From ZLKRG08 sp963977625 (GTDB taxonomy: Bacteria > Actinomycetota > Actinomycetes > Nanopelagicales > Nanopelagicaceae): DNA of 21,091 nucleotides. Numbering within the stretch: the first letter of the stretch is position 1; every line of letters begins with the position of its first letter. Both the position numbers and the translations under genes were made by a program. Under the pieces are notes generated by a model. It was given only the letters and a program-made list of their open reading frames with translations. It searched no databases and was not told the origin of the DNA. Shown piece by piece: positions 1 to 6,009 of this stretch. The stretch lies in the NCBI GenBank assembly GCA_963977625.1, contig CAXBPX010000011.1, forward strand, positions 1 to 21,091, written 5' to 3'.

Positions 1-1196
1 CATGTATTACCATCATAAATTAAAGTCACACTTGATTGTGAAATGTTCAATGCTAAGTTATCAGCAATACCTTCAATGGTTTTACCGTTTGGATTAACTA
101 AAACGTTGTTGTTTGACCAACCCGTATTAGGTGCAGAACCGTCAGCAATCACCACTACGTTTGCTAATACAGGAGAAGCAGGTAAAGTAATTGTAAATGT
201 GCCGCCTGTAGAATTGGCCAACAATTGAATATTATTACCAACAGTATAATTGGAACTAATAACGTTCCAACTTGCAAGACCAGCACTACTTGTTCCTGTG
301 TTTGCTTTATCAAACGCAGCCTGTGCTTTAGAATCTGCATAGGTGATTTGTGTATTCTGCCAAGTATCTACACCTTGAATAACAGAAATACTGGTGTTCT
401 GAGTATCATTAATACCTTGTGCAATTGAAATGTTTGTTGCATTGGTGTTGGCTAAATTATAAGCACTTTGTGTAAATTGATTTACATAAGTTAAATTTGT
501 ATTTTGTGTTGCATCAATGCCGGCTTGATAAGTAGGAACAAATGCGGTAGTTTGTGTTGTACCATCCGAAAAAGTTATAGGTACATTTAATAAAACTGCA
601 TTTTTTGTAAATGTTGTTACTACGTTTGCAGAATTAACACCACCAGCAATAACTTTTACAACTCTATCTGTTGAAGTTGCACCAATAACTAAATTACCAC
701 CAGGTGAATTTATATTACCTTGAGCATACAAATAAGAATCGTTAGGAAATAAACTTGTTCCTAAACTATTATCTGGAGATGAATTATCGTATCCACTACC
801 TGCAATACCTAAGTCAACATAATATGATGTGTCTGTTCCATTATCAGCTGTAGCAATCCAGTCCGTTGTTGCTTTGGTGCCACCATTTTCATCAGGTACT
901 TCATTACTGCAACGATATTTCGTTTCAACAATTTCACTCACAGATTTGGCTCTCAAGTTGAGAAACAAATACTCAACGTCAACAACTGGCAAATCATACA
1001 GTGGAAAATCCTCTGTCACAATACATGCATTTAAAATATCAAACACCGCATTTTGAACACTCTTTGGATCATCCGATTCTATTGCCATCAACAGAATTTT
1101 TTGTTCTTTCACCAAGAATGGTCTAAATTTAATTGTCTTTTTGGATACTGGTAGTTCCAATTCATAGGTTGGCACTTCAATTTTAGGTAAAGCCAT
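1..1196 (-). CDS. Phage structural protein, gp26-like N-terminus fused to fibre-like region (3' end cut by window edge)
   Basis: Translating the minus strand from an ATG at 1196 gives an uninterrupted frame of 398 codons that runs off the left edge. The ATG is preceded by GAGGAGT four bases upstream, a strong ribosome binding site. Residues 1-105 (starting MALPKIEVPTYELELP, with RPFLVKEQK and YLFLNLRAKSV further on) resemble the T4 gp26 baseplate hub subunit family, which normally continues into a Cys-rich end. Here, after about residue 105 (RCSNEVPDENGGTK), the character changes to a Gly/Asn/Thr-rich fibre-like protein: TADNGTDTSYYVDLGI, YLYAQGN, then repeated QNTxITY and AFDKAN segments typical of structural proteins of pelagic T4-like phages. 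Either this is a true fusion or a chimeric junction inside phage DNA. Base composition is more AT-rich than the bacterial genes to the right. Assignment is from recognition of family motifs, not from a search. Confidence 0.7.
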   Translation of the reverse strand, partial: MALPKIEVPTYELELPVSKKTIKFRPFLVKEQKILLMAIESDDPKSVQNAVFDILNACIVTEDFPLYDLPVVDVEYLFLNLRAKSVSEIVETKYRCSNEVPDENGGTKATTDWIATADNGTDTSYYVDLGIAGSGYDNSSPDNSLGTSLFPNDSYLYAQGNINSPGGNLVIGATSTDRVVKVIAGGVNSANVVTTFTKNAVLLNVPITFSDGTTQTTAFVPTYQAGIDATQNTNLTYVNQFTQSAYNLANTNATNISIAQGINDTQNTSISVIQGVDTWQNTQITYADSKAQAAFDKANTGTSSAGLASWNVISSNYTVGNNIQLLANSTGGTFTITLPASPVLANVVVIADGSAPNTGWSNNNVLVNPNGKTIEGIADNLALNISQSSVTLIYDGNT

Positions 1197-1210
1197 AACA
1201 ACTCCTCAAA

Positions 1211-1450
1211 TCAGTAGATAAAATTATTAATTGAATTATCGACAAAACGATTAGATTGACAAGTTAAAAGTACAGTACCGGTAATAGCTGACAAAGGACC
1301 AATAGGAACATTTCCATTAGCCAATGTTGATGCATATGAATATGCAATATCGGTTCCAGAAGGAATGAAATCTGTTGTTGTTAAATTAATTGTATTATCA
1401 TCAGCGTAATCTTTTAAGTTTAAACAAAGAACAGTATATTTTAAAGAAAG
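1211..1450 (-). CDS. C-terminal fragment of an unidentified phage protein
   Basis: An open minus-strand frame ends at a TGA (1211-1213) that lies 14 bases upstream of the next phage gene's ATG, the tight spacing expected in a phage structural operon. The readable C-terminus contains INLTTTDFIPSGTDIAYSY and ends DNSINNFIY. The style (Thr/Ser-rich, short beta strands) fits a structural protein of T4-like phages, but I cannot name it. The 5' part is missing because the frame runs into the junction with the histidine kinase sequence at about 1440-1467. A formal start codon can be found near 1504, but it lies inside kinase coding sequence, so it is not taken as a real start. Confidence 0.45.
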   Translation of the reverse strand, partial: LSLKYTVLCLNLKDYADDNTINLTTTDFIPSGTDIAYSYASTLANGNVPIGPLSAITGTVLLTCQSNRFVDNSINNFIY

Positions 1451-1463
1451 AGAATTATTTTGT

Positions 1464-2141
1464 GTGATATTCTTAGTTTTATTTTTATTCCGAAGAGATA
1501 GCAAATTAAATAGCGCGGCTAAAGGTATGCAAGAATTTATCGGCGACGCTTCACACGAACTTAAAACTCCGCTTACTGTTATACGTGGCTACTCCGAAAT
1601 GCTTGCGACCGATCCAGCGAACGTGCAGAAGTATTCAAAGCGTATTAATGATGAATCTTTAAGAATGTCTAGCATAATTGACCGTCTCTTAAAGATAGCT
1701 GCTCTAGATGAAGGCCATCGCGACGAATCCGTTTCAATTAATCTTGAGGAATATTTGAAATCTCAACTAGATGATCTGAGAATGCTGCAACCGCAACGTT
1801 CAATTGAGTTCGAAGGCGACCAGTTAATGATTAAAGCGCCATATGAAATTCTGGATACTTTAATAACCAATTTGATTTCCAATATTCGTGTTCATACTCC
1901 TGAAAATGCGCCACTTAGAGTTACTTTAAAAGGAAAGAATTTAGTCATTGAAGATGGTGGCCCTGGGCTAAATGAGATTCCAGATAAGCCATTTAAGCGC
2001 TTTGATTCTTCGCGTTCTCGCGAAACCGGTGGCTCAGGCCTTGGTATGTCATTGATCCAAAAGAGCGCCAAAGAGCTTGGCGCAAAGCTAACTTTTAGTA
2101 AGAGCGATCTTGGTGGCTTGAAAGTAGAAATAAACTTCTAA
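1464..2141 (+). CDS. Sensor histidine kinase, 5'-truncated
   Basis: The frame encodes the C-terminal catalytic half of a two-component sensor kinase. Residues 1-9 are the end of a hydrophobic membrane segment. The HisKA H-box follows at 25-37 (FIGDASHELKTPL, phospho-acceptor His31). The N-box contains NLISNIRVHT, the G1 box is EDGGPGL, and the F/G2 region runs from PFKRFDSSRSR to GGSGLGMSL. The C-terminus looks complete and ends in TAA. A normal kinase of this type is roughly 350-500 residues, with two membrane segments, an extracytoplasmic sensor and a HAMP domain before the H-box. All of that is absent here because the sequence changes to phage DNA just upstream. The GTG at 1464 is therefore only a formal start and the frame is open further upstream. 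No response regulator gene is visible; it would be expected upstream of the lost 5' end. Stimulus unknown. Confidence 0.85.
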   Translation: MIFLVLFLFRRDSKLNSAAKGMQEFIGDASHELKTPLTVIRGYSEMLATDPANVQKYSKRINDESLRMSSIIDRLLKIAALDEGHRDESVSINLEEYLKSQLDDLRMLQPQRSIEFEGDQLMIKAPYEILDTLITNLISNIRVHTPENAPLRVTLKGKNLVIEDGGPGLNEIPDKPFKRFDSSRSRETGGSGLGMSLIQKSAKELGAKLTFSKSDLGGLKVEINF

Positions 2142-2145
2142 AACA

Positions 2146-2177
2146 AAAACCCCGGCCGTGGAGGGCCGGGGTTTTTT
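2146..2177. terminator. Bidirectional intrinsic terminator between kinase and rplL
   Basis: A perfect 8-bp GC stem (CCCCGGCC at 2150-2157 pairing with GGCCGGGG at 2164-2171) with a 6-base loop is flanked by AAAA on the left and TTTTTT on the right. It can therefore stop transcription from the plus-strand kinase gene and from the minus-strand rplL end. It lies five bases after the kinase stop and about 40 bases beyond the rplL stop. Confidence 0.92.
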
Positions 2178-2219
2178 AATCAACCTACATGGGTGCAAGT
2201 TGAAACTTGTTAAAGGTAA

Positions 2220-2606
2220 TTACTTGATTGTTACCTTTGCGCCAGCTGCTTCTAGAGCTGCCTTTGCCTTGTCTGCAGTTTCCTTGTTTGCCTTCTCAAG
2301 AAGTGTTGCAGGTGTTGCATCAACTAGGTCCTTAGCTTCCTTCAAGCCAAGTGAAGAGTTAAGTGCACGTACTTCCTTAATAACTGCAATCTTCTGTGAT
2401 CCTGCATCTTCAAGAATAACTGTGAATTCATCTTGCGCTGCTGCTGCTTCTCCGCCTGCTGCTGCGCCGCCTGCTGCTGCAACTGCTACTGGAGCTGCTG
2501 CGGTCACATCGAATTCTTCTTCGAATGCTTTTACGAAATCTGATAGTTCAACAACAGTCATTTCCTTAAATGCTGCCATTAAATCTGCTGATGATAGCTT
2601 TGCCAT
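2220..2606 (-). CDS. rplL: 50S ribosomal protein L7/L12
   Basis: This 128-residue protein is the multi-copy stalk protein of the large ribosomal subunit that recruits translational GTPases. The N-terminal dimerisation and L10-binding helices are residues 1-33 (LMAAFKEMTVVELSDFVKAF). An Ala/Gly-rich flexible hinge follows at about 35-58. The C-terminal factor-binding domain is 60-128, with the conserved KIAVIKEVRALNSSLGLKEA helix-turn and the end GAKVTIK. Length is normal for the family. The ATG at 2606 is preceded by AAAGGA at good spacing. The gene follows rplJ by 19 bases and is the last of its operon, ending at the strong terminator. rpoB does not follow directly within the window; instead a convergent kinase gene lies beyond the terminator. 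Confidence 0.98.
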   Translation of the reverse strand: MAKLSSADLMAAFKEMTVVELSDFVKAFEEEFDVTAAAPVAVAAAGGAAAGGEAAAAQDEFTVILEDAGSQKIAVIKEVRALNSSLGLKEAKDLVDATPATLLEKANKETADKAKAALEAAGAKVTIK

Positions 2607-2625
2607 TTTTTATTTTTCCTTTTTA

Positions 2626-3252
2626 TTACTCTGCTGAGGTTTCTGTTGTTTCTTCTGTTACTGCGACAGCTTCTGTAGTTTCAGCTACAGCTGGAACCTC
2701 TGCCTCAGCATTGCTTGTGGTTGGTTCGGACACTTCAGCAGCTGGTGCTTCTACTGCTACTGCTGGAGAACCGGCTTCCAACTTGATACGAAGCGCATCG
2801 AAGGTACGAGCGGCCTTTGCCATTGTGCCCTTCATTGCGCCAGCCAACTTGGCCAAGAGAACTTCGCGAGACTCTAGGTCAGCTAACTTCATAATTTCGG
2901 CAGTTGTTACTGCCTTACCATCAAAGATTCCGCCCTTGATTACAAGAAGTGGATTCTCTTTCTGGAATTCTTTAAATGCCTTAGCGGCTGCGATTGAATC
3001 ACCTTTAATAAATGCAACTGCAGAAGGACCTTTTAGCAGAGATTCATCAATCTCAACTCCGGCATTCTTTGCAGCGATCTTAGTTAGGGTGTTCTTAACA
3101 ACTGCATACTTTGTTTCCATACCAAGTGAACGACGAAGAGTCTTCATCGCACCTACGGTAAGACCGCGGTATTCAGTTAGCGCAATTGCATCTGCAGACT
3201 TGAAGTCTTCAGTTAATTCAGCAACTGCTGCTGTTTTATCTGGGCGAGCCAT
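2626..3252 (-). CDS. rplJ: 50S ribosomal protein L10 with acidic C-terminal tail
   Basis: L10 forms the base of the ribosomal stalk, binding 23S rRNA through its N-terminal domain and L12 dimers through its C-terminal helix. Residues 1-165 are typical: MARPDKTAAVAELTEDFKSA, the TEYRGLTVGAMKTLR motif, VVKNTLTKIAA, and a GPSAVAFIKGD core. After about residue 170 the protein continues for roughly 38 residues of Ala/Glu/Thr/Val-rich acidic sequence (ending TEETTETSAE), so it is longer (208) than the usual 165-180. The ATG at 3252 is preceded by AAAGGA. The gene is controlled by the L10 leader and attenuator hairpin just upstream. The tail resembles the acidic N-terminal extension of NusG in this same operon; its role is not known to me. 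Confidence 0.97.
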   Translation of the reverse strand: MARPDKTAAVAELTEDFKSADAIALTEYRGLTVGAMKTLRRSLGMETKYAVVKNTLTKIAAKNAGVEIDESLLKGPSAVAFIKGDSIAAAKAFKEFQKENPLLVIKGGIFDGKAVTTAEIMKLADLESREVLLAKLAGAMKGTMAKAARTFDALRIKLEAGSPAVAVEAPAAEVSEPTTSNAEAEVPAVAETTEAVAVTEETTETSAE

Positions 3253-3315
3253 TTGGTTCGTCCTTTCTTTTAACTTCCCTGTTACGGATTATTGCTTCGC
3301 AGTTACTGCAGACAT

Positions 3316-3355
3316 AAAAAAATCCGTGGCGCTAGATAAGCGACACGGAAAAAAA
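3316..3355 (-). terminator. Attenuator hairpin in the rplJ leader
   Basis: On the minus strand, CCGTG-T-CGCT pairs with AGCG-C-CACGG around a 5-base loop (3324-3348). It is followed by seven consecutive T residues on that strand, which is a textbook intrinsic terminator. It sits between the L10-binding leader and the rplJ start codon, about 70 bases ahead of the ATG. The position fits transcription attenuation controlled by free L10. That the L10 leader switches this hairpin is inferred from the known leader type. Confidence 0.85.
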
Positions 3356-3363
3356 TTATTCCC

Positions 3364-3425
3364 GAATCTCATACCTGCGCGGGGCTTCTTTTTGATTTCT
3401 CAAAATGCCTGCGGTCTCTGGAAGA
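3364..3425 (-). ncRNA. Ribosomal protein L10 leader RNA
   Basis: The minus strand shows the conserved L10-binding element: AGACCGCAGGC (3407-3417), then a GAAA tetraloop hairpin on a perfect TTTTGA/TCAAAA stem (3390-3405), then GCCCCGCGCAGGT (3372-3384). The two strands flanking the hairpin form the kink-turn with which L10(L12)4 binds rRNA and this leader in known autoregulated operons. It lies upstream of the attenuator hairpin and of rplJ, where this leader class is found in actinobacteria. Confidence 0.85.
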
Positions 3426-3434
3426 GAGCCAAAT

Positions 3435-3473
3435 AATAAGCGGATTCACCCCAGAGGGGCAAATCCGCTTATT
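3435..3473 (-). terminator. Long hairpin after rplA
   Basis: AATAAGCGGATT (3435-3446) and AATCCGCTTATT (3462-3473) form a perfect 12-bp stem, extended above a small CA/CA internal loop by CCCC/GGGG around an AGA loop. It begins nine bases after the rplA stop codon. Only a weak T-rich tract (TTATTATTT) follows on the minus strand, so it may be a partial terminator or an RNA-processing/stability element separating rplK-rplA from rplJ-rplL. Confidence 0.65.
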
Positions 3474-3481
3474 GGTAATGC

Positions 3482-4189
3482 TTAGTTAGATGGAGCTGCA
3501 ATCTTTGAGCCTGAGGTATCAACTTGAATACCAGGGCCCATGTTAGAAGAGATGACAGCTTTCTTTAGGTAAGTGCCCTTTGATGATGCTGGCTTTGCAC
3601 GCATAACTTCATCAAGCGCTGCTGCAAAATTCTCTGCTAATTGCTGCGCGGTAAATGATGACTTACCAATAATAAAGTGCAGGTTTGAATTCTTATCAAC
3701 ACGGAATTCAATCTTTCCGCCTTTGATATCAGAAACTGCCTTTGCCACATCGGTGGTAACAGTTCCGGTCTTTGGATTTGGCATCAGGCCACGTGGACCA
3801 AGCACCTTACCTAGACGACCGACTTTACCCATTAAATCTGGTGTTGAAACAACTGAGTCGTAATCCAAACGGCCCTTTTCAACTTCTGCGATCAATTCAT
3901 CTGCACCGACAATATCTGCACCAGCAGCGCGCGCTGCATCTGCATTTTGTCCAGTTGCGAATACCAAAACGCGTGCAGTCTTACCGGTTCCGTGTGGCAA
4001 GTTAACTGTTGAGCGAATTGCTTGATCAGCTTTCTTTGGATCTACGCCAAGTAGCATCGCGCATTCAATTGTTGCGTCGTACTTAACTGTAGTTGTTTCC
4101 TTTGCAAGAGTTGCAGCATCAAGTGGTGAATAGATCTTGTTGCGATCTACTTTCTTAGCTGCCTCTTCGTACTTCTTACTACGCTTCAT
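3482..4189 (-). CDS. rplA: 50S ribosomal protein L1
   Basis: This 235-residue protein is the L1 arm component that binds 23S rRNA near the E site and can repress its own operon by binding a mimic of that site in mRNA. Family motifs are evident: MKRSKKYEEAAKKVD at the N-terminus, the ATIECAMLLGVDPKKADQ region, NLPHGTGKTARVLVFATG, and the signature GRLGKVLGPRGLMPNPKTGTV at about 125-145, followed by GGKIEFRVDKNSNLHFIIGK. Length matches bacterial L1. The ATG start has AGGAAGAA just upstream. It follows rplK after a 129-base gap that holds a candidate L1-binding leader, and it precedes the L10 leader region. Confidence 0.98.
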   Translation of the reverse strand: MKRSKKYEEAAKKVDRNKIYSPLDAATLAKETTTVKYDATIECAMLLGVDPKKADQAIRSTVNLPHGTGKTARVLVFATGQNADAARAAGADIVGADELIAEVEKGRLDYDSVVSTPDLMGKVGRLGKVLGPRGLMPNPKTGTVTTDVAKAVSDIKGGKIEFRVDKNSNLHFIIGKSSFTAQQLAENFAAALDEVMRAKPASSKGTYLKKAVISSNMGPGIQVDTSGSKIAAPSN

Positions 4190-4212
4190 TTCTTCCTAAT
4201 CTTTCTATTTCT

Positions 4213-4235
4213 AACTTAATTTTTTTAATTAAGTT
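4213..4235 (-). other. Perfect AT-only hairpin just upstream of rplA
   Basis: AACTTAATT (4213-4221) and AATTAAGTT (4227-4235) are perfect 9-base complements around a loop of five identical bases. It lies about 23 bases before the rplA start. Being nearly pure A/T it is weak, and could act in translation control or RNA processing; no function is proven. Confidence 0.5.
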
Positions 4236-4242
4236 TTAGGTT

Positions 4243-4274
4243 GTGGTGCTTTCGATCCAGCGTGGATCTCCCAC
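4243..4274 (-). promoter_or_regulatory. Candidate L1-binding leader in rplK-rplA spacer
   Basis: On the minus strand GTGG (4271-4274) pairs with CCAC (4243-4246). Inside, ATCCA (4263-4267) pairs with TGGAT (4255-4259) around a CGC loop. GAG on one side and CGAAAGCA on the other form an asymmetric internal loop. Two short helices separated by an asymmetric loop are the general form of L1-binding sites on rRNA and on L11-L1 mRNAs. Its place directly ahead of rplA fits autoregulation by L1. The match is structural and not verified against a covariance model. Confidence 0.45.
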
Positions 4275-4318
4275 TCGTTCTAAGTTTCGACAAATCTTGC
4301 AGAAACAAGAACAAGTTA

Positions 4319-4753
4319 TTACATACCGTCGACGATAATTCCCATTGAGCGAGCGGTACCTGCAATGATCAGGGTTGCTGCTTCGATGTCGTTAGCGTTT
4401 AGGTCTTCCATCTTGGTCTTAGCAATCTCAGCAGCTTGCGCCTTTGAAATTGTTGCAACCTTGTTCTTGTGAGGAATAGCAGAACCCTTTTCGATTCCAG
4501 CTGCCTTCAAGATCAAACGAGATGCAGGAGGTGTCTTTGTGACGAATGTGAATGAGCGATCTTCATAAACAGTAATTTCTACTGGAATGATGTTGCCCTT
4601 TTGTGACTCAGTAGCAGCGTTGTATGCCTTTACGAAGTCCATGATGTTCACACCATGCTGACCGAGAGCTGGACCGACTGGAGGTGCTGGTGTTGCAGCG
4701 CCTGCTTCGATCTGCAATTTGATCATTGCAGATACTTTTTTCTTTGGTGCCAT
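4319..4753 (-). CDS. rplK: 50S ribosomal protein L11
   Basis: L11 binds the GTPase-associated region of 23S rRNA and helps regulate factor-dependent GTP hydrolysis; its N-terminal domain is the target of thiopeptides in other bacteria. The 144-residue protein begins MAPKKKVSAMIKLQIEAGAA and has the conserved proline-rich hinge PAPPVGPALGQHGVNIMDF at 23-41. It continues with PVEITVYEDRSFTFVTKTPPAS and the C-terminal RNA-binding domain ending AGTARSMGIIVDGM. Length is normal. It lies 60 bases after nusG on the same strand, the classic secE-nusG-rplK-rplA order. Confidence 0.98.
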   Translation of the reverse strand: MAPKKKVSAMIKLQIEAGAATPAPPVGPALGQHGVNIMDFVKAYNAATESQKGNIIPVEITVYEDRSFTFVTKTPPASRLILKAAGIEKGSAIPHKNKVATISKAQAAEIAKTKMEDLNANDIEAATLIIAGTARSMGIIVDGM

Positions 4754-4813
4754 TTCTCGTTTCTTCCTTTATTCGTATTTCTTATTTCTTTTTCTTATTT
4801 ATTACTTTTGATT

Positions 4814-5524
4814 TCAGATCTTCTGAACTTGGTTAAAGCCAAGCTCTACTGGGGTCTCGCGACCGAAGATTGAAACCAAAACCTTTAATTTAGCTTGCTC
4901 TGGCATGATCTCTGAGATCGATGCTGGCAGCGTTGCAAATGGGCCATCCATAACTGTGACTGATTCGCCAATTTCAAAATCAACATGCTTAATATCTGGC
5001 TTGCCATCTTTCTTAGTTGGGCGTGGCGCCAAAATCTTTTCAACTTCATCTAATGAAAGTGGTGATGGGTGGTGCGCATTTCCTACGAAGCCGGTTACGC
5101 CAGGAGTATTACGAACTGCTGACCATGATTCATCGGTAAGTTCCATGCGAACTAAAACATATCCTGGGTAAACGTTGCGCTTAACAACTTTGATTTGACC
5201 ATTCTTAAGCTCTTTGAATTCTTCTTCAGGAACTTCAATCTGATAAATGTAATCTTCCATGTGTAGCGTGTTGATACGGTTTTGTAAGTTAGCTTTAACT
5301 TTCTTTTCATATCCTGCATATGAGTGCACTACAAACCATTCACCTGGCGCGTTTTCAAGCGCACGACGAAATTCTGCGTTTGGATCTTCTTCGGTGGCCA
5401 CTTCAGTATCAGTTGCCTCAGTTACTTCAGCAACTGCAACTACTGTTTCGGGAGTCTCTTCGGCAGATGAAGCGAGCGCGGCTTCGAATGCGTCCTGATT
5501 AGACTCAGTAAATTCTTCAGACAT
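4814..5524 (-). CDS. nusG: Transcription termination/antitermination protein NusG
   Basis: NusG binds RNA polymerase through its N-terminal NGN domain and links it to Rho or ribosomes through the C-terminal KOW domain. Residues 1-58 are an acidic Ala/Glu/Thr extension (ESNQDAFEAALASSAEETPE and onward) of the kind seen in actinobacterial NusG. The NGN domain starts at about 60 (WFVVHSYAGYEKKVKANLQN) and includes NVYPGYVLVRMELTDESWSAVRNTPGVTGFVG. The KOW domain is about 178-236 (FEIGESVTVMDGPFATLPASI, ending GFNQVQKI). The length of 236 reflects the extension, E. coli NusG being about 180. ATG at 5524 has AAGGA upstream and is nine bases after the secE stop. Confidence 0.98.
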   Translation of the reverse strand: MSEEFTESNQDAFEAALASSAEETPETVVAVAEVTEATDTEVATEEDPNAEFRRALENAPGEWFVVHSYAGYEKKVKANLQNRINTLHMEDYIYQIEVPEEEFKELKNGQIKVVKRNVYPGYVLVRMELTDESWSAVRNTPGVTGFVGNAHHPSPLSLDEVEKILAPRPTKKDGKPDIKHVDFEIGESVTVMDGPFATLPASISEIMPEQAKLKVLVSIFGRETPVELGFNQVQKI

Positions 5525-5533
5525 TTATTTTCC

Positions 5534-5764
5534 TTAACCGAAAATCCAGAAAACTAATTTTGTTAAACCAAGATCGAAAATTGATACGACTGCAATAATG
5601 AAAGTTACGAATACCAAAACCACTGAGGTGTAGGTAGTTAGCTGTTCGCGAGTTGGCCAAACCACGCGCTTTAACTCAGAAATAACTTGGCGATAGAAAA
5701 GAGCAGTGCGCGCGAAAATACCGAGTGCTTCGGCGCCTTCGTTACGTGTTACTTCTTGCTCCAC
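5534..5764 (-). CDS. secE: Preprotein translocase subunit SecE
   Basis: SecE is the small membrane clamp of the SecYEG channel. The 76-residue single-spanning form is seen, as in most bacteria other than enterics. A short cytoplasmic N-terminus is followed by an amphipathic helix with the conserved FYRQVISELKRVVWPTREQL motif (28-47). One transmembrane segment follows (about 51-70, VVLVFVTFIIAVVSIFDLGL), ending LVFWIFG. The start is GTG at 5764 with AAGGA five bases upstream. It lies 54 bases downstream of tRNA-Trp and nine bases before nusG. Confidence 0.96.
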   Translation of the reverse strand: MEQEVTRNEGAEALGIFARTALFYRQVISELKRVVWPTREQLTTYTSVVLVFVTFIIAVVSIFDLGLTKLVFWIFG

Positions 5765-5818
5765 TTTTTCCTTCTCTCTCTTTCACTAACAATTGCTAGT
5801 TCCTTGCAATCTAACTTG

Positions 5819-5891
5819 CAGGGCAGGAGGGATTTGAACCCCCAACCGCCGGTTTTGGAGACCGGAACTCTGCCAATTGAGCTACTGCCCT
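5819..5891 (-). tRNA. tRNA-Trp (anticodon CCA)
   Basis: The minus strand folds as a full 73-base cloverleaf: acceptor AGGGCAG/CTGCCCT, D-stem GCTC/GAGT, anticodon stem CCGGT/ACCGG with loop CTCCAAA (anticodon CCA), T-stem GGGGG/CCCTC with loop TTCAAAT, and G73 as discriminator. The 3' CCA is not encoded. tRNA-Trp directly ahead of secE-nusG is a known arrangement in actinobacteria and other phyla. Confidence 0.96.
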
Positions 5892-6009
5892 ATTGAGCAC
5901 CTTGGCGTGCTCTGTATGACGGCGCGCCGAATCATCCGGAATTCCGTCAAGAGAGGGAAGTCTAGGGCGCAGTTAGAGTTATGAGAAATCGGGCAGGTAG
6001 GTTTACCTC
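5892..6009. promoter_or_regulatory. Divergent control region between tRNA-Trp operon and aminotransferase gene
   Basis: These 118 bases must hold the start signals for the minus-strand tRNA-Trp/secE/nusG unit and the plus-strand aminotransferase gene. Dyad symmetry is dense: GAGCAC/GTGCTC hairpin (5895-5912) next to the tRNA 5' end; ATGA-CGGCGCGCCG-aa-TCAT (5916-5935); and the 10-base palindrome CGGAATTCCG (5937-5946). A TTGACG at 5944-5949 on the minus strand could be a -35 element, but no well-spaced -10 was found. On the plus strand TAGAGT (5974-5979) fits the actinobacterial TAnnnT -10 pattern. Promoter positions are tentative. Confidence 0.45.

Noticed and set aside
1..1460. An integrated prophage at the left end
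   Set aside because: The proteins resemble those of lytic T4-like phages, no integrase or attachment site is visible, and the switch to bacterial DNA is abrupt within a gene. A chimeric contig is more likely.
2158..3436. Long plus-strand open frames opposite rplL and rplJ (159 and 288 codons)
   Set aside because: They are antisense shadows of Ala-rich ribosomal protein genes, which have few stop codons on the opposite strand; no ribosome binding site or recognisable protein.
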